NCBI GenBank assembly: GCA_905478665.1
Contig: CAJQJL010000051.1
Coordinates: forward strand, 1-54,071
Length of the DNA: 54,071 nucleotides
Origin: an uncultured Flavobacteriales bacterium
GTDB taxonomy: Bacteria; Bacteroidota; Bacteroidia; Flavobacteriales_D; Crocinitomicaceae
Direction of reading: 5' to 3'
Below, piece by piece: positions 40,855 to 49,819 of the stretch. Every line of letters starts with the position of its first letter. Positions within the stretch are counted from its first letter, which is position 1. Below the pieces are notes generated by a model. It saw nothing but the letters and a program-made list of their open reading frames with translations. It was not told where the DNA came from and did not search any database. The position numbers and the translations under genes are program-made.

Positions 40855-42256
40855 AGCTAAATGTTCTAATTCCCGCGAAGGATTTTTCTGAAAGATACGT
40901 ATAACGATCGTTTAAGAACTTCATGTTGTCCCAGTTTGGATCCACAACTTGTTGATGGCTGAGAACATAGATGATTTCTTTTGCTTCGATGTATTCAAAA
41001 AGTTCATCACTCAGCTTATTGATGAAAATCACGCCTTTTGGATAGAGTGCTTCAACAAGATCGGGGCGCTGCGAGAAATCTTCAGGACTAAAATAATAGC
41101 CGAATGGACGATACATATATCCTGGAGCGACCATCACCAATTGATTTTCCGTTTTAGTTTCAGAAATATAGTCAACCACTCCCTTCCAATCTTCCGACTT
41201 CACAGGCCATGAGAATATTCCATTTGCAAAGGTTGCAGCAAACGCCAAAACAACAATTCCTTTGAGTCTAGGGGAAATGTTCTGGTTTGTGTAGTGCACT
41301 GCAATTGCTACGAGCACAAGGAAAAATGGAAGTGTGAAGTAAAGATATTTTGCCTGAAAAACAGGAATAACCTGACTCACTGTAAAACTGGCAAACCAAG
41401 AACCTACTGCAAGCATGATAAACACAACCCACGTGAACTTGTATTCAGGTTTTTTCAATTTCACGATTAAATACGAGACGATTGCAGCGAGGAGAAAAAG
41501 GATGACATAAAGCCATGAAGACCCCAACGCAAAGAACTCTATTTTCATAGCTTTCCAATCAGGAACGCCCAACCATGAAGAGGTGCTTGTTAGTTTGGCA
41601 TCGCTTAGGAAGTAGAGTAAGGGTAAAGTTCCCAGTGCCAAAAGAGCAAAAAATCCAATTTTGTAAATAGATTTTGTAGGTGTAAAAAGAAGCAGCATTC
41701 CGAGGAGTCCAATTGGGAATACGGCATTTAAATGAGAGTAGAGTGCTACAAGTGAGAAACCCGCGAATAGTAAGAAGCTCTGTGTTGTTTTTTTCTTGTA
41801 ATATGAGATAAAGTAGGTCGTTGAGAGAAAGACGAGCAATGCGGTCAGTGCAAACGTGCGCATTTCCATGCTCATATCAACTACCATTGGATTTGAGATG
41901 TAAAGCAAGCAGAAAATGAGACTACTTAATAAACCAAAACGTTTGTTGAGCCATCTTCCCGCAACGATCAATAAAATCGTTGAAAACAACAAGCTCAACA
42001 GCCTTCCAGTGAGTACAGATGCTCCGAATGTGTGCACCCATCCGAATAATATGATGTAATACAACGGTGGGTTGGCTTCTCTTGCAAAAATGGAAGAAAG
42101 TCCAGTGAATTCTTGTTGTGTATAATACAGACTGTAGGCCTCATCTAGGTACATACTACTGTTGTCGAGCTTTAAAAAATTGACGATTAAAAACAAAAGT
42201 GCGAATCCCCAGAAATGGTAGTTCCGAAATATGTCCAAAAGTCGACTATTCAGCAT
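40838..42256 (-). CDS. GT-C membrane glycosyltransferase (PMT_2/ArnT-like)
   Basis: This 472-residue protein has about twelve transmembrane helices. The first periplasmic loop MYLDEAYSLYYTQ has the D-E pair used for metal and catalysis, followed by REANPPLYYIILFGWVH, the PMT_2 signature. A periplasmic C-terminal part starts near residue 350 (DWKGVVDYISETK). It uses a polyprenyl-phosphate sugar and is a second candidate user of the arabinose donor encoded 11 kb away. The acceptor is unknown. Confidence 0.8.
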   Translation of the reverse strand: MLNSRLLDIFRNYHFWGFALLFLIVNFLKLDNSSMYLDEAYSLYYTQQEFTGLSSIFAREANPPLYYIILFGWVHTFGASVLTGRLLSLLFSTILLIVAGRWLNKRFGLLSSLIFCLLYISNPMVVDMSMEMRTFALTALLVFLSTTYFISYYKKKTTQSFLLFAGFSLVALYSHLNAVFPIGLLGMLLLFTPTKSIYKIGFFALLALGTLPLLYFLSDAKLTSTSSWLGVPDWKAMKIEFFALGSSWLYVILFLLAAIVSYLIVKLKKPEYKFTWVVFIMLAVGSWFASFTVSQVIPVFQAKYLYFTLPFFLVLVAIAVHYTNQNISPRLKGIVVLAFAATFANGIFSWPVKSEDWKGVVDYISETKTENQLVMVAPGYMYRPFGYYFSPEDFSQRPDLVEALYPKGVIFINKLSDELFEYIEAKEIIYVLSHQQVVDPNWDNMKFLNDRYTYLSEKSFAGIRTFSFEKSP

Positions 42257-43769
42257 AAAAACCTTGTTCTTCAGGTTGTCGGTATTTCCAGATTTTTTGC
42301 ACCAATTTCAGCTCGTAAGGGAAAGCGTAAAACTTTAGATGATAGCGCCAAAATGACAATACTTTCAACAATCCTTTTTTCCATCCGCGAATTTTAAAAT
42401 CCGTTTTTGTTGGATAGTAAGCATTCAACACCGTCTCGAAATTTTTAATTCGATTGATATGTTTTGCCGATAGCCATGGTGTCAATGGGTTTTTCCGGAG
42501 ATCAAATCGCTCCCAAGCTGGTGAAAGCCAATCTTCCAATTCAGTGGGAAAATGAAATCCTTGTGCTTGAATTTCTTCATATAACTCACTTCCTTCGGTC
42601 GGTACAGGACTATACACATAGATGATAATCTCTGTATCTGGATTAATCCGTTTGATTTCACGAATGAAGTTAATGTCCTCCTTAATTTGTTTGTAAACTT
42701 GTGCTTCATTACCTCCGGGAAGTCCTAGAACGAAGCTGTATTCAGGGATAATTCCGATTCGGCCCAGCCTTCCAGCAAACTCTTTGATCTGTTGTCCAGT
42801 TTGCGTGCCTCCCTTATCCATTTGCTTCAAAACTTCATCGTTGCCGGTCTCGGCACCGAGGAAGATCATCTTCAATCCCGCATTTTTCATCAACTCCAAA
42901 TCCTCGTCTGAATATTTATTGATGGTGTCAATTCTTCCTTCCCCCCACCAAGCAATGTTGAAATCGAGGACTTCCTTCGCAAATTCAACAACGCGTTTGC
43001 GTGAAGTGAAAAAATTATTGTCGTGAAATTCTACGGCGTCAATACCATATTGTTCTTTAAACCACCTGACGTCTTTCACCATTCGCTCAGGCTTTAAGCC
43101 TTTCCAGCGTGCATTGTATATGGGAACAACGGCACAAAAAGAACAGGTGAATGGACAGCCAAAACTCGAATGGTATGACAATGTTTTAGTCCCCATAAAC
43201 GTCTTCGCCAAGTAGTTTTTCAACGGATATCGTTCGTTCAATTTTGTGTACGGGAAATCGGGCAGATTATCCATATCGGGCAAAGCCTCTTTCCGTGTTG
43301 TAATGAACTTATCTTCTGCCTTATAAATGAGGTTCGGAATAGTTGAAATCTCCTCTGAGCTTTCGCGTTCAAGTGCCGTGAGCAATTTTGGGAAAGCTTC
43401 ATCAGCTGGACCGCTAATCACATAATCTACGAAACCAGAATTCAGTACTGATTTGTGTTGATTTGCGGCAAAATATCCACCCCAAATCACAGTTAGATTC
43501 GGATATATTGACTTCAATTCCTTCGAAAAGGGTATGGCTTCTTTTAATTGAGGACCCGGCATTACGGTCATTCCCAAAACTGGGTTTTCGCGGTTTTCCA
43601 AAAGCTCCTTTAAACGACTGAGCGGTTCTGCTTCAAGGTTCCCATCGATAAACGTATAGTCGAATTTACCATCAATGGAGCCTCCAACTTGTACAATTGA
43701 GTTGGGAATTCGGTGTTTTGCATCCGCACTGCGCGGGTTAAAGAGAACGACTTTGTCGATTCTATTCAT
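42246..43769 (-). CDS. B12-binding radical SAM protein
   Basis: This 507-residue protein has an N-terminal B12-binding domain at about 1-140 (VLFNPRSADAKHRIPNSI, then VLGMTVMPGPQLKEAI and TVIWGGYFA). The radical SAM domain carries FGCPFTCSFCAVVP (CX3CX2C) near residue 203, EFHDNNFFTSRKRVVEFAKE and IFLGAETGNDEVLKQMDKG. The ~90-residue C-terminal extension is typical of BchE/P-methylase relatives. It shares overall design with the genes at 44720, 51556 and 53689. It overlaps the flanking genes by 8-11 bp. Methylation or ring chemistry on a glycan or lipid is inferred. Confidence 0.82.
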   Translation of the reverse strand: MNRIDKVVLFNPRSADAKHRIPNSIVQVGGSIDGKFDYTFIDGNLEAEPLSRLKELLENRENPVLGMTVMPGPQLKEAIPFSKELKSIYPNLTVIWGGYFAANQHKSVLNSGFVDYVISGPADEAFPKLLTALERESSEEISTIPNLIYKAEDKFITTRKEALPDMDNLPDFPYTKLNERYPLKNYLAKTFMGTKTLSYHSSFGCPFTCSFCAVVPIYNARWKGLKPERMVKDVRWFKEQYGIDAVEFHDNNFFTSRKRVVEFAKEVLDFNIAWWGEGRIDTINKYSDEDLELMKNAGLKMIFLGAETGNDEVLKQMDKGGTQTGQQIKEFAGRLGRIGIIPEYSFVLGLPGGNEAQVYKQIKEDINFIREIKRINPDTEIIIYVYSPVPTEGSELYEEIQAQGFHFPTELEDWLSPAWERFDLRKNPLTPWLSAKHINRIKNFETVLNAYYPTKTDFKIRGWKKGLLKVLSFWRYHLKFYAFPYELKLVQKIWKYRQPEEQGFYAE

Positions 43770-44631
43770 CGACTTTTAATTTTGTGAACATGGTGTCAAC
43801 CACTTCAGATTTATGATTTTGAAGGTAGATTAATTCTGTATGAACGATCTCGTTTTTAACAGAAACTTTTAAGATGTTGTCCCATTTTTCACCTCCCATG
43901 CCTGAAGCGATCAGATGAACCCGTTCATGTTTTAACAGAGACAGTTCGCTTCCTATTGCGTTCGCACCGACATCACCACCGTATATGTAAACATTACTGC
44001 GAATGGATTCTAACAGAGGAAGTGTCTTCGTGTAAAAGAGTAACACATCGTTTTTTGCGTAGAGTGAATTAGGCTTAATCTTGGGTGTTATTTCTTCGTC
44101 ATACCAGAAAATATGGTGACTAAAAATGAACACATTTTCATACCTGTGCTCGTCACATTTGTTCCATATAGCGTTCATTCGACCTTCAGGAATATTCCAT
44201 CCAGATTCTAATAAATCCAAGATGAGAAAAAGATTATTGCCGATCTCAAAAGAGTAATTGCTCCGACCGTAGCGTTCTGTATACAACTCGCGATCGGTGA
44301 GATCGTGATTTCCGGGTGCAAATATGACTCTCATGTCAAGTCCAGCCAAATAGTTATCTACCTTATCCCATGAACGGGTGTTTGACTTCTGGACGATATC
44401 TCCTGTCAGAACCATAAAATCAATGCTATCCGAATTCTTTAATGAGTCCATCGCCTTCATAAAAGGAGGGTGAAACGGATCATTTTTTGAGTTGGGAGCG
44501 CCGTATACATGACCTGCGACAATAAACGTGAAATCGTTCGGGTCCGTCTTGCTATCCATATCTTGCGCATGTACTGAATTGGCAAGCCAAATCAAGTAAA
44601 AACACATCAAGCTTCTTAGGACAGAGTTCAT
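43762..44631 (-). CDS. Exported metallophosphoesterase
   Basis: This 289-residue protein has a signal peptide (about 1-22, ending ANSVHAQ). Calcineurin-like motifs are VAGHVYG (first motif with His but without the usual Asp), LTGDIVQ, FAPGNHDLT, FSHHIFW and GGDVGAN. Most metal ligands are present, the N-terminal D-x-H being atypical. It is the first gene of the minus-strand operon ending at 39123 and lies opposite a divergent B12 radical SAM gene. It could remove phosphate from an exported glycan or recycle the lipid carrier. Confidence 0.75.
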   Translation of the reverse strand: MNSVLRSLMCFYLIWLANSVHAQDMDSKTDPNDFTFIVAGHVYGAPNSKNDPFHPPFMKAMDSLKNSDSIDFMVLTGDIVQKSNTRSWDKVDNYLAGLDMRVIFAPGNHDLTDRELYTERYGRSNYSFEIGNNLFLILDLLESGWNIPEGRMNAIWNKCDEHRYENVFIFSHHIFWYDEEITPKIKPNSLYAKNDVLLFYTKTLPLLESIRSNVYIYGGDVGANAIGSELSLLKHERVHLIASGMGGEKWDNILKVSVKNEIVHTELIYLQNHKSEVVDTMFTKLKVDE

Positions 44632-44656
44632 TTCTTTAACAGATCAGGTTCATTTT

Positions 44657-44674
44657 GTGTATACAAATATACAC
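44657..44674. promoter_or_regulatory. Divergent-promoter dyad with an embedded -7 box
   Basis: GTGTATA-CAAA-TATACAC is a perfect 7-bp dyad in the 88-bp gap between divergent genes. On the minus strand it contains TATATTTG (44671-44664), a -7 box placed 33 bp before the metallophosphoesterase ATG. A protein bound at the dyad would block that promoter and could also affect the plus-strand gene. Confidence 0.5.
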
Positions 44675-44719
44675 GCATTCTTTATTTCACTAATTTCGTT
44701 CGAATCATAATTTATTGCC

Positions 44720-46138
44720 TTGTCAAAAAAACGCACAATTCTTCTCTACAATCCTAAGGCCGTTTTCTTCGACATGCCTCTCGCGCTAATTTCAATTGGG
44801 ACGCAAGTATGTGATAGTTACAATGTGATAATTATTGACGCGCGTGTTGAACAAAACGTTGACGATTTACTTAAAAAACACATTGGAGAAACGCTTTTAG
44901 TGGGTGTAACATCTTTGACAGGAGCACCGTTGAAGGATGCGATTACATTCTCTGAAAAGGTGAAAGCCTTAAACGCGGAAATTCCTGTTATTTGGGGAGG
45001 ATGGCACACGTCGCTTTTTCCAGAGCGCGTTTTAAATGACGTTCCACAAATTGACATTGCAGTACAAGGTCAGGGGGAAGCAACATTTAAAGAGTTGGTT
45101 GAAGCGATAGACAGCGGAAAGGATTTAAAAGAGGTAAAGGGAATTAGTTACCGCAAGGATGGGGAAGTTGTGAAAACTCCTCCGCGGGCGATGATAGACA
45201 TGAATGAATTCCCTCGATTGAATTACGACTTGATTGATGTCGAACGTTATTTTTCGGCAAAAGGAATGCGTCAGTTTGATTTCATTACATCCATTGGTTG
45301 TTTTTTTCGATGTACATTTTGCGCCGATCCTTTCGTGTTCAATCGCAAATACAGTGGATTGTTACCAGAGCGCGTTGTTGACGATTTAATGTATTACCAT
45401 GACAAGTACAAGTTCGATGACTTGAATTTTCAAGACGAAACATTCTTCACCTACCGTGAGCGTATCGTTGAAATGGCGAAGCGTTTGAAGGAGTATGGAA
45501 CGCCATTTAGCTGGGCTGCTACAATGCGAGCTGATCAAGGCCGAAGAATGGAACTTGAGGAGTTGAAAATTTGTAAAGAAGGAGGATTACGCCGTTTGCT
45601 AATCGGTGTAGAATCAGGCTCTCAGGAAATGATGGATTGGCTCAAGAAGGACATAAAGTTGGTTGATGTATTTCAATGCGCAAAGTGGTGCAAAGAACTT
45701 GACCTGCAAGTCATCTTTCCTTTTATTGTTGGCTTTCCAGGAGAAACGGATGAAAGTGTGGAAGCAAGTAAAAAGGTAATTAGAGAGTTGGCATTTATGT
45801 CAGACGGATTCGAAACTCCCATATTTTATTTCAAGCCTTATCCAGGAACGGCGATTACACAGGATGTTGTTGACAAAGGAGAATATGAAATGCCAGAATC
45901 GATTCAGGAATGGGCAGAGTTCGACTACGTTGGTTCCCGCGGTCCTTGGGTAGATGAGTCTAAATTTGATTTCTTTGAAAACTATAAGTTCTATCTGCGT
46001 TTGCTCCGTCAGCGAAAGCGGATTTGGTTGCGTCCTATGACGACAATTGCACGCTGGAGACTGAAGCGTTACTATTTTGGGTTCCCAATTGAGAAGTGGA
46101 TCTACGACCGAAGTAAAGTTTCTAAAAAACTGAGCTGA
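44720..46138 (+). CDS. B12-binding radical SAM protein
   Basis: The protein has 472 residues from TTG at 44720, where the conserved N-terminal RTILLYNPKAV begins; no better start is visible. The B12-binding domain (about 1-140) includes VGVTSLTGAPLKDAI, VIWGGWHTSLFPE and AVQGQGEATFKEL. The radical SAM motif is IGCFFRCTFCADP near residue 193, with LNFQDETFFT and LLIGVESGSQEMMDWL downstream. A hydrophilic C-terminal extension follows. Its stop overlaps the start of the CotH-like gene (TGATG), suggesting a shared task. The substrate is unknown. Confidence 0.82.
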   Translation: MSKKRTILLYNPKAVFFDMPLALISIGTQVCDSYNVIIIDARVEQNVDDLLKKHIGETLLVGVTSLTGAPLKDAITFSEKVKALNAEIPVIWGGWHTSLFPERVLNDVPQIDIAVQGQGEATFKELVEAIDSGKDLKEVKGISYRKDGEVVKTPPRAMIDMNEFPRLNYDLIDVERYFSAKGMRQFDFITSIGCFFRCTFCADPFVFNRKYSGLLPERVVDDLMYYHDKYKFDDLNFQDETFFTYRERIVEMAKRLKEYGTPFSWAATMRADQGRRMELEELKICKEGGLRRLLIGVESGSQEMMDWLKKDIKLVDVFQCAKWCKELDLQVIFPFIVGFPGETDESVEASKKVIRELAFMSDGFETPIFYFKPYPGTAITQDVVDKGEYEMPESIQEWAEFDYVGSRGPWVDESKFDFFENYKFYLRLLRQRKRIWLRPMTTIARWRLKRYYFGFPIEKWIYDRSKVSKKLS

Positions 46139-48429
46139 TGAGAAGAGTGGTGCTATTCCTTTTTCTTGGAATCCAAATCAATGGGTTTGCAGCAGAATGG
46201 GATACCATTCACATAACGTATGCAGATTCCGTAGAGGCGTTTTTTGCGTCAGCGGTTCCAAAGGCGCTTGAGCAGGGAATTATCAGCAAAGATTTAAAAA
46301 AGAAGCAGCCTGCAACATTAGATTTTAAAGGAAGTTCCTTTCCCGCAAAAATTAGATTGAAAGGAGATTGGACCGACCATATTAAGCCAGACAAATGGTC
46401 TTTACGTGTCAATTTGAAAGAAGGAAATGTCTACGATGCACGAAAATTCTCGCTCCAATTTCCAGAAACAAGAGGTGGTGAAAACGAACGTGTCTTTCAC
46501 GAAGAACTTAAAAAAAGAGATATTCTCACAACTTACTACACGTACGTTCATCTGTACGTGAATGAAACTTATTGGGGGGTATTTGCCTTCGAGGAGCATT
46601 TTGACGAACCTTTATTGGAGCGCAATGACAGATCGGGTGGACCTCTGCTAAAATTTGACGAGGACGGATTTTGGGAATGTCGTCAACAGACCACTCAATT
46701 GACAGAGGATATGTGTGTTGAATATCCCATTTTTGATGCTTCTCGCATTCGACCGTTTGGCAAGAAAAAGACCTATGGTGATACAGTTCAATTTGCTCGA
46801 TTCAGTAGCGCGCGAAATGTTTTGGAAGATTGGCGTAACGGAAAAATTGACAAGAATAAAATTGATTTAGAACGTTTCGCGGAGTATTACGCCTTGTGTG
46901 ACGCATTTGGCTTCTATCATGGGCTTCAATGGCACAATCAACGGTTTTATTATCGGGCAGCAGACGGAAAAATTGAGCCCGTAGCCTTTGACTGTTTTTC
47001 GGAGACAAATGAACTGATCGGGAAAGATCTTCTCGGGCAGTTCAATGAACAATACGATACGGTTTACTTCAATGAATTGTGGTTTAATTACCAGCTCTTT
47101 ACGATTCCTGAATTCACAGCGTATTATGAGATGTGCATGGCTCGCTATGTAACTGAAGAAGAGTGGGAAATCAAGAATATGCCTGAAGAGGTTCGCACTC
47201 GAATAGAATCCAGAACTGCATTGATTGAAACTTACAATAAACAGATGAAGCAGAGCAAGGGTCGAGTAGTCCCCCAGTTTTATCCTTACGAACAGTGGAA
47301 GAAAGATCATCCAGATTTAAAGAAAAAGTACGCTATAGAAATTCCAGATCGACCTTTGAAAAGCGTACAGCTTGTCCCAGTTCTGGAGGGCGATATTTTG
47401 AGCGTTCGAAATTATCATCCAAAGCCGTTGAAAATGATTGGCTATCAGTTAGACTCGCAAAAAGTTTGGCTTACAACTGGATATGATATTGCTCCTAATG
47501 AAACATTGAAGTTTGCTTATGGACGTCCTAAAAAGGTCTATGCACGAACTTCCGCAGGAGACACAATCTCTTCAAGGGTAGATCGTATTGCAGCGAGATC
47601 TGATTCATCGGAAATCATTGGAGATTGGAGAAATTACTTTATAAAGGAAAAACAAGATTGGCATTGGCGGGTAGATGTAAAGAATTTAGATAAACGCATT
47701 GAATTGCCGACAGGAAATACGTTTGTGATGGATAGTATGGAAATCGAATTTCTTGAACATGGATTAATTATCTGCTACGGTGATTTGGAAATCAATAATT
47801 CCCGCTTAGAATCGCATCGTCGTGGAAATGTAGGTGTCAGAATGTTTGGTTCGTCACTGCAAATTAAGAATTCAACAATACTAGGTTTTAGCCTTAGTGA
47901 GAAGGATGGAAACAGCCCGTTTCAAGTAATTGGTTCTAAGGTTTTTTTGTTGAAAACTGTATTTCATGATATCGAAGCTGAAGATGCTATGAATCTTGTT
48001 AACTGTGACGTAACAATTGAAGATATCGGTCTGTATAATTGCTCCAGCGATGGATTGGATCTGGATTTTTGTCAAGGCACCATCTCCAAGGCGAAGTTGG
48101 CGTACTGTTGGGGAGATGGCATCGATGTTTCGTATTCGAATCTTACGTTGAGCGAATTGGAGATTTCAAATTGTGGTGATAAGGGAGTCAGTGTGGGAGA
48201 GCGCTCAAACGTAAAAATGAATGGTGTTGATATTTCGTATTGTGGATTCGGAATTGCGGTTAAGGATGAATCTATAGTGGATATCGAAAAGAGCTTTATT
48301 CAAGAATGTCCAACACAACTAATCGCATTTCGAAAAAAGGAGTTTTATAAATTAGGAGGAACTGTTTATCTTAATGACATGGCAATTGATACAGACGTAG
48401 ACGAATATTCAAAGATCATATATGAATAA
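46138..48429 (+). CDS. Exported CotH-like kinase with C-terminal beta-helix
   Basis: This 763-residue protein has a signal peptide (RRVVLFLFLGIQINGFAA). Residues about 50-345 resemble the CotH kinase domain: ATLDFKGSSFPAKIRLKGDW, KWSLRVNLK, YTYVHLYVNETYWGVFAFEEHF, and later RFAEYYALCDAFGFYHGLQWHNQ. The downstream catalytic region reads IEPVAFDCFSETN instead of the usual D-x-D. Residues about 535-735 form a right-handed parallel beta-helix of ~20-residue turns rich in Asn, Ser, Asp and Gly (NSTILGFSLS, NCSSDGLDLDF, YCWGDGIDVSYSNL). CotH proteins phosphorylate secreted spore-coat proteins; beta-helices often bind or cut glycans. The combination is unusual and suggests a glycan-linked envelope role. 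Confidence 0.72.
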   Translation: MRRVVLFLFLGIQINGFAAEWDTIHITYADSVEAFFASAVPKALEQGIISKDLKKKQPATLDFKGSSFPAKIRLKGDWTDHIKPDKWSLRVNLKEGNVYDARKFSLQFPETRGGENERVFHEELKKRDILTTYYTYVHLYVNETYWGVFAFEEHFDEPLLERNDRSGGPLLKFDEDGFWECRQQTTQLTEDMCVEYPIFDASRIRPFGKKKTYGDTVQFARFSSARNVLEDWRNGKIDKNKIDLERFAEYYALCDAFGFYHGLQWHNQRFYYRAADGKIEPVAFDCFSETNELIGKDLLGQFNEQYDTVYFNELWFNYQLFTIPEFTAYYEMCMARYVTEEEWEIKNMPEEVRTRIESRTALIETYNKQMKQSKGRVVPQFYPYEQWKKDHPDLKKKYAIEIPDRPLKSVQLVPVLEGDILSVRNYHPKPLKMIGYQLDSQKVWLTTGYDIAPNETLKFAYGRPKKVYARTSAGDTISSRVDRIAARSDSSEIIGDWRNYFIKEKQDWHWRVDVKNLDKRIELPTGNTFVMDSMEIEFLEHGLIICYGDLEINNSRLESHRRGNVGVRMFGSSLQIKNSTILGFSLSEKDGNSPFQVIGSKVFLLKTVFHDIEAEDAMNLVNCDVTIEDIGLYNCSSDGLDLDFCQGTISKAKLAYCWGDGIDVSYSNLTLSELEISNCGDKGVSVGERSNVKMNGVDISYCGFGIAVKDESIVDIEKSFIQECPTQLIAFRKKEFYKLGGTVYLNDMAIDTDVDEYSKIIYE

Positions 48430-49819
48430 ACTGTCGACATATGGCTATTGGATAACCCCCATTTTATTGATGGTTGGTCTTGCTGGTTTTTTCGGCTTCA
48501 ATGGTTTATATGGTCAAGACAGTCATGAATATTTACGTTTCGCCACTGATTGGAAAGCGTCTGGTTTGGACCGAGTCTTGGTTTCTGATTTTCAATGGCC
48601 AGTTGGTTATCCACTTTTGGGAATTTTGTTGAGTTATCTCGGAGTTCCTCTGATGTGGTCGTTGAACATCATCTCTTTGTTGGCAGCGGTGGGAGTATTG
48701 ATCTACACCAATAAAATCATCGTGCTGGTTTATGGTAAAAGCGGTCGACTTTGGTTATTGTTGGCAGCAGCTACTCAGGTTTATTTCATTCGAGGTGGAA
48801 TCCTTGTCATGAGTGATATGCTGAGTTGTCTTTTTATTGTTCTGACCTACTATCACCTTTTTAGGTACAGAGAGAATAATCGTTTGCTGTCCTTATTATA
48901 CCTATTGCTGGCAGCGACCTTCGCCTTTTTCTCTCGATATGCATCCGTTCCTTTACTCATTCCTCCTGTGATTTATGGGTTCTATCTTCTTTTCAAAAAT
49001 TCGGATAAAGTGGTGAAAATTGGAGCGGCATTAGTCCTTGCAACGGTAGCCATCATTTTCTTATGGCTCAATAACCGTTTGCTATCCTTGAGTTCAGAAC
49101 TATTCAATCAATGGAACATCCGTACTATTTTTAGTCGCTCAGTTGAAACACAGGACGGAACGTTTCACAGGACAGTACCCAATGTGCTATACATTTTTGG
49201 AAACTTCTTTCACATAGGTTATCTGGCGCTAGGTGTGTTGCTAATTCCGTTTTATAAATACAGTTCGGGAGCACTGCGTGAAAAGGTTCTGTTGATTGCT
49301 TTGGTCCTTTACTTTCTAACGCTAGTTGGTTTGGAAACACAGAATTATCGCTTTCTCATTTTAAGTCACCCGCTTGTTCTTGTTCTTTTGTTTGGGGCGT
49401 TTGACCGTTTCTATGGAAAGCTCTCGTTAAGACGGTTAGACGAAGTGTTTGTTGTTGGAGTATTACTGTTCAATGCCGCATTTTTCTACTATTCTTTTCG
49501 AAAGACCTTTGCTGTGCACAAGACCGAAAAGGAAGTGACAACAGCCCTAAAAGAACTGAACCACGATGGAGTAATTTATGCGTTTTATGTTGACCAGTCC
49601 TTCTCCTCTTATGACATTAGCAACGAAGTGAAGAACCTCTACATGAATACGTTTACGGAGTTCGAATCGGGTGCTTTGATTGTGTACAATCCCGTTAATT
49701 TTGCAGACCAATGGGCGGGGACTAAAGTTGAGATGAATTGGAAGCAGTTGATTTCAAATTACGAACTCGATACTTTGGTATACTTAAATAGCAATTGGAG
49801 AATCTATGAAATTAAATAA
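48422..49819 (+). CDS. GT-C-like polytopic membrane glycosyltransferase
   Basis: This 465-residue protein has about ten transmembrane segments. The first loop GLYGQDSHEYLRFATDWKASG has the D-x-H/E placement of PMT_2/GT39-like enzymes. The C-terminal ~100 residues are periplasmic (HKTEKEVTTALKELNHDGVIYAFY). It overlaps the CotH-like gene by 8 bp and the GT4 gene by 14 bp. It is the third GT-C-like protein in the locus and uses a lipid-linked donor by family rule. Confidence 0.68.
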   Translation: MNKLSTYGYWITPILLMVGLAGFFGFNGLYGQDSHEYLRFATDWKASGLDRVLVSDFQWPVGYPLLGILLSYLGVPLMWSLNIISLLAAVGVLIYTNKIIVLVYGKSGRLWLLLAAATQVYFIRGGILVMSDMLSCLFIVLTYYHLFRYRENNRLLSLLYLLLAATFAFFSRYASVPLLIPPVIYGFYLLFKNSDKVVKIGAALVLATVAIIFLWLNNRLLSLSSELFNQWNIRTIFSRSVETQDGTFHRTVPNVLYIFGNFFHIGYLALGVLLIPFYKYSSGALREKVLLIALVLYFLTLVGLETQNYRFLILSHPLVLVLLFGAFDRFYGKLSLRRLDEVFVVGVLLFNAAFFYYSFRKTFAVHKTEKEVTTALKELNHDGVIYAFYVDQSFSSYDISNEVKNLYMNTFTEFESGALIVYNPVNFADQWAGTKVEMNWKQLISNYELDTLVYLNSNWRIYEIK

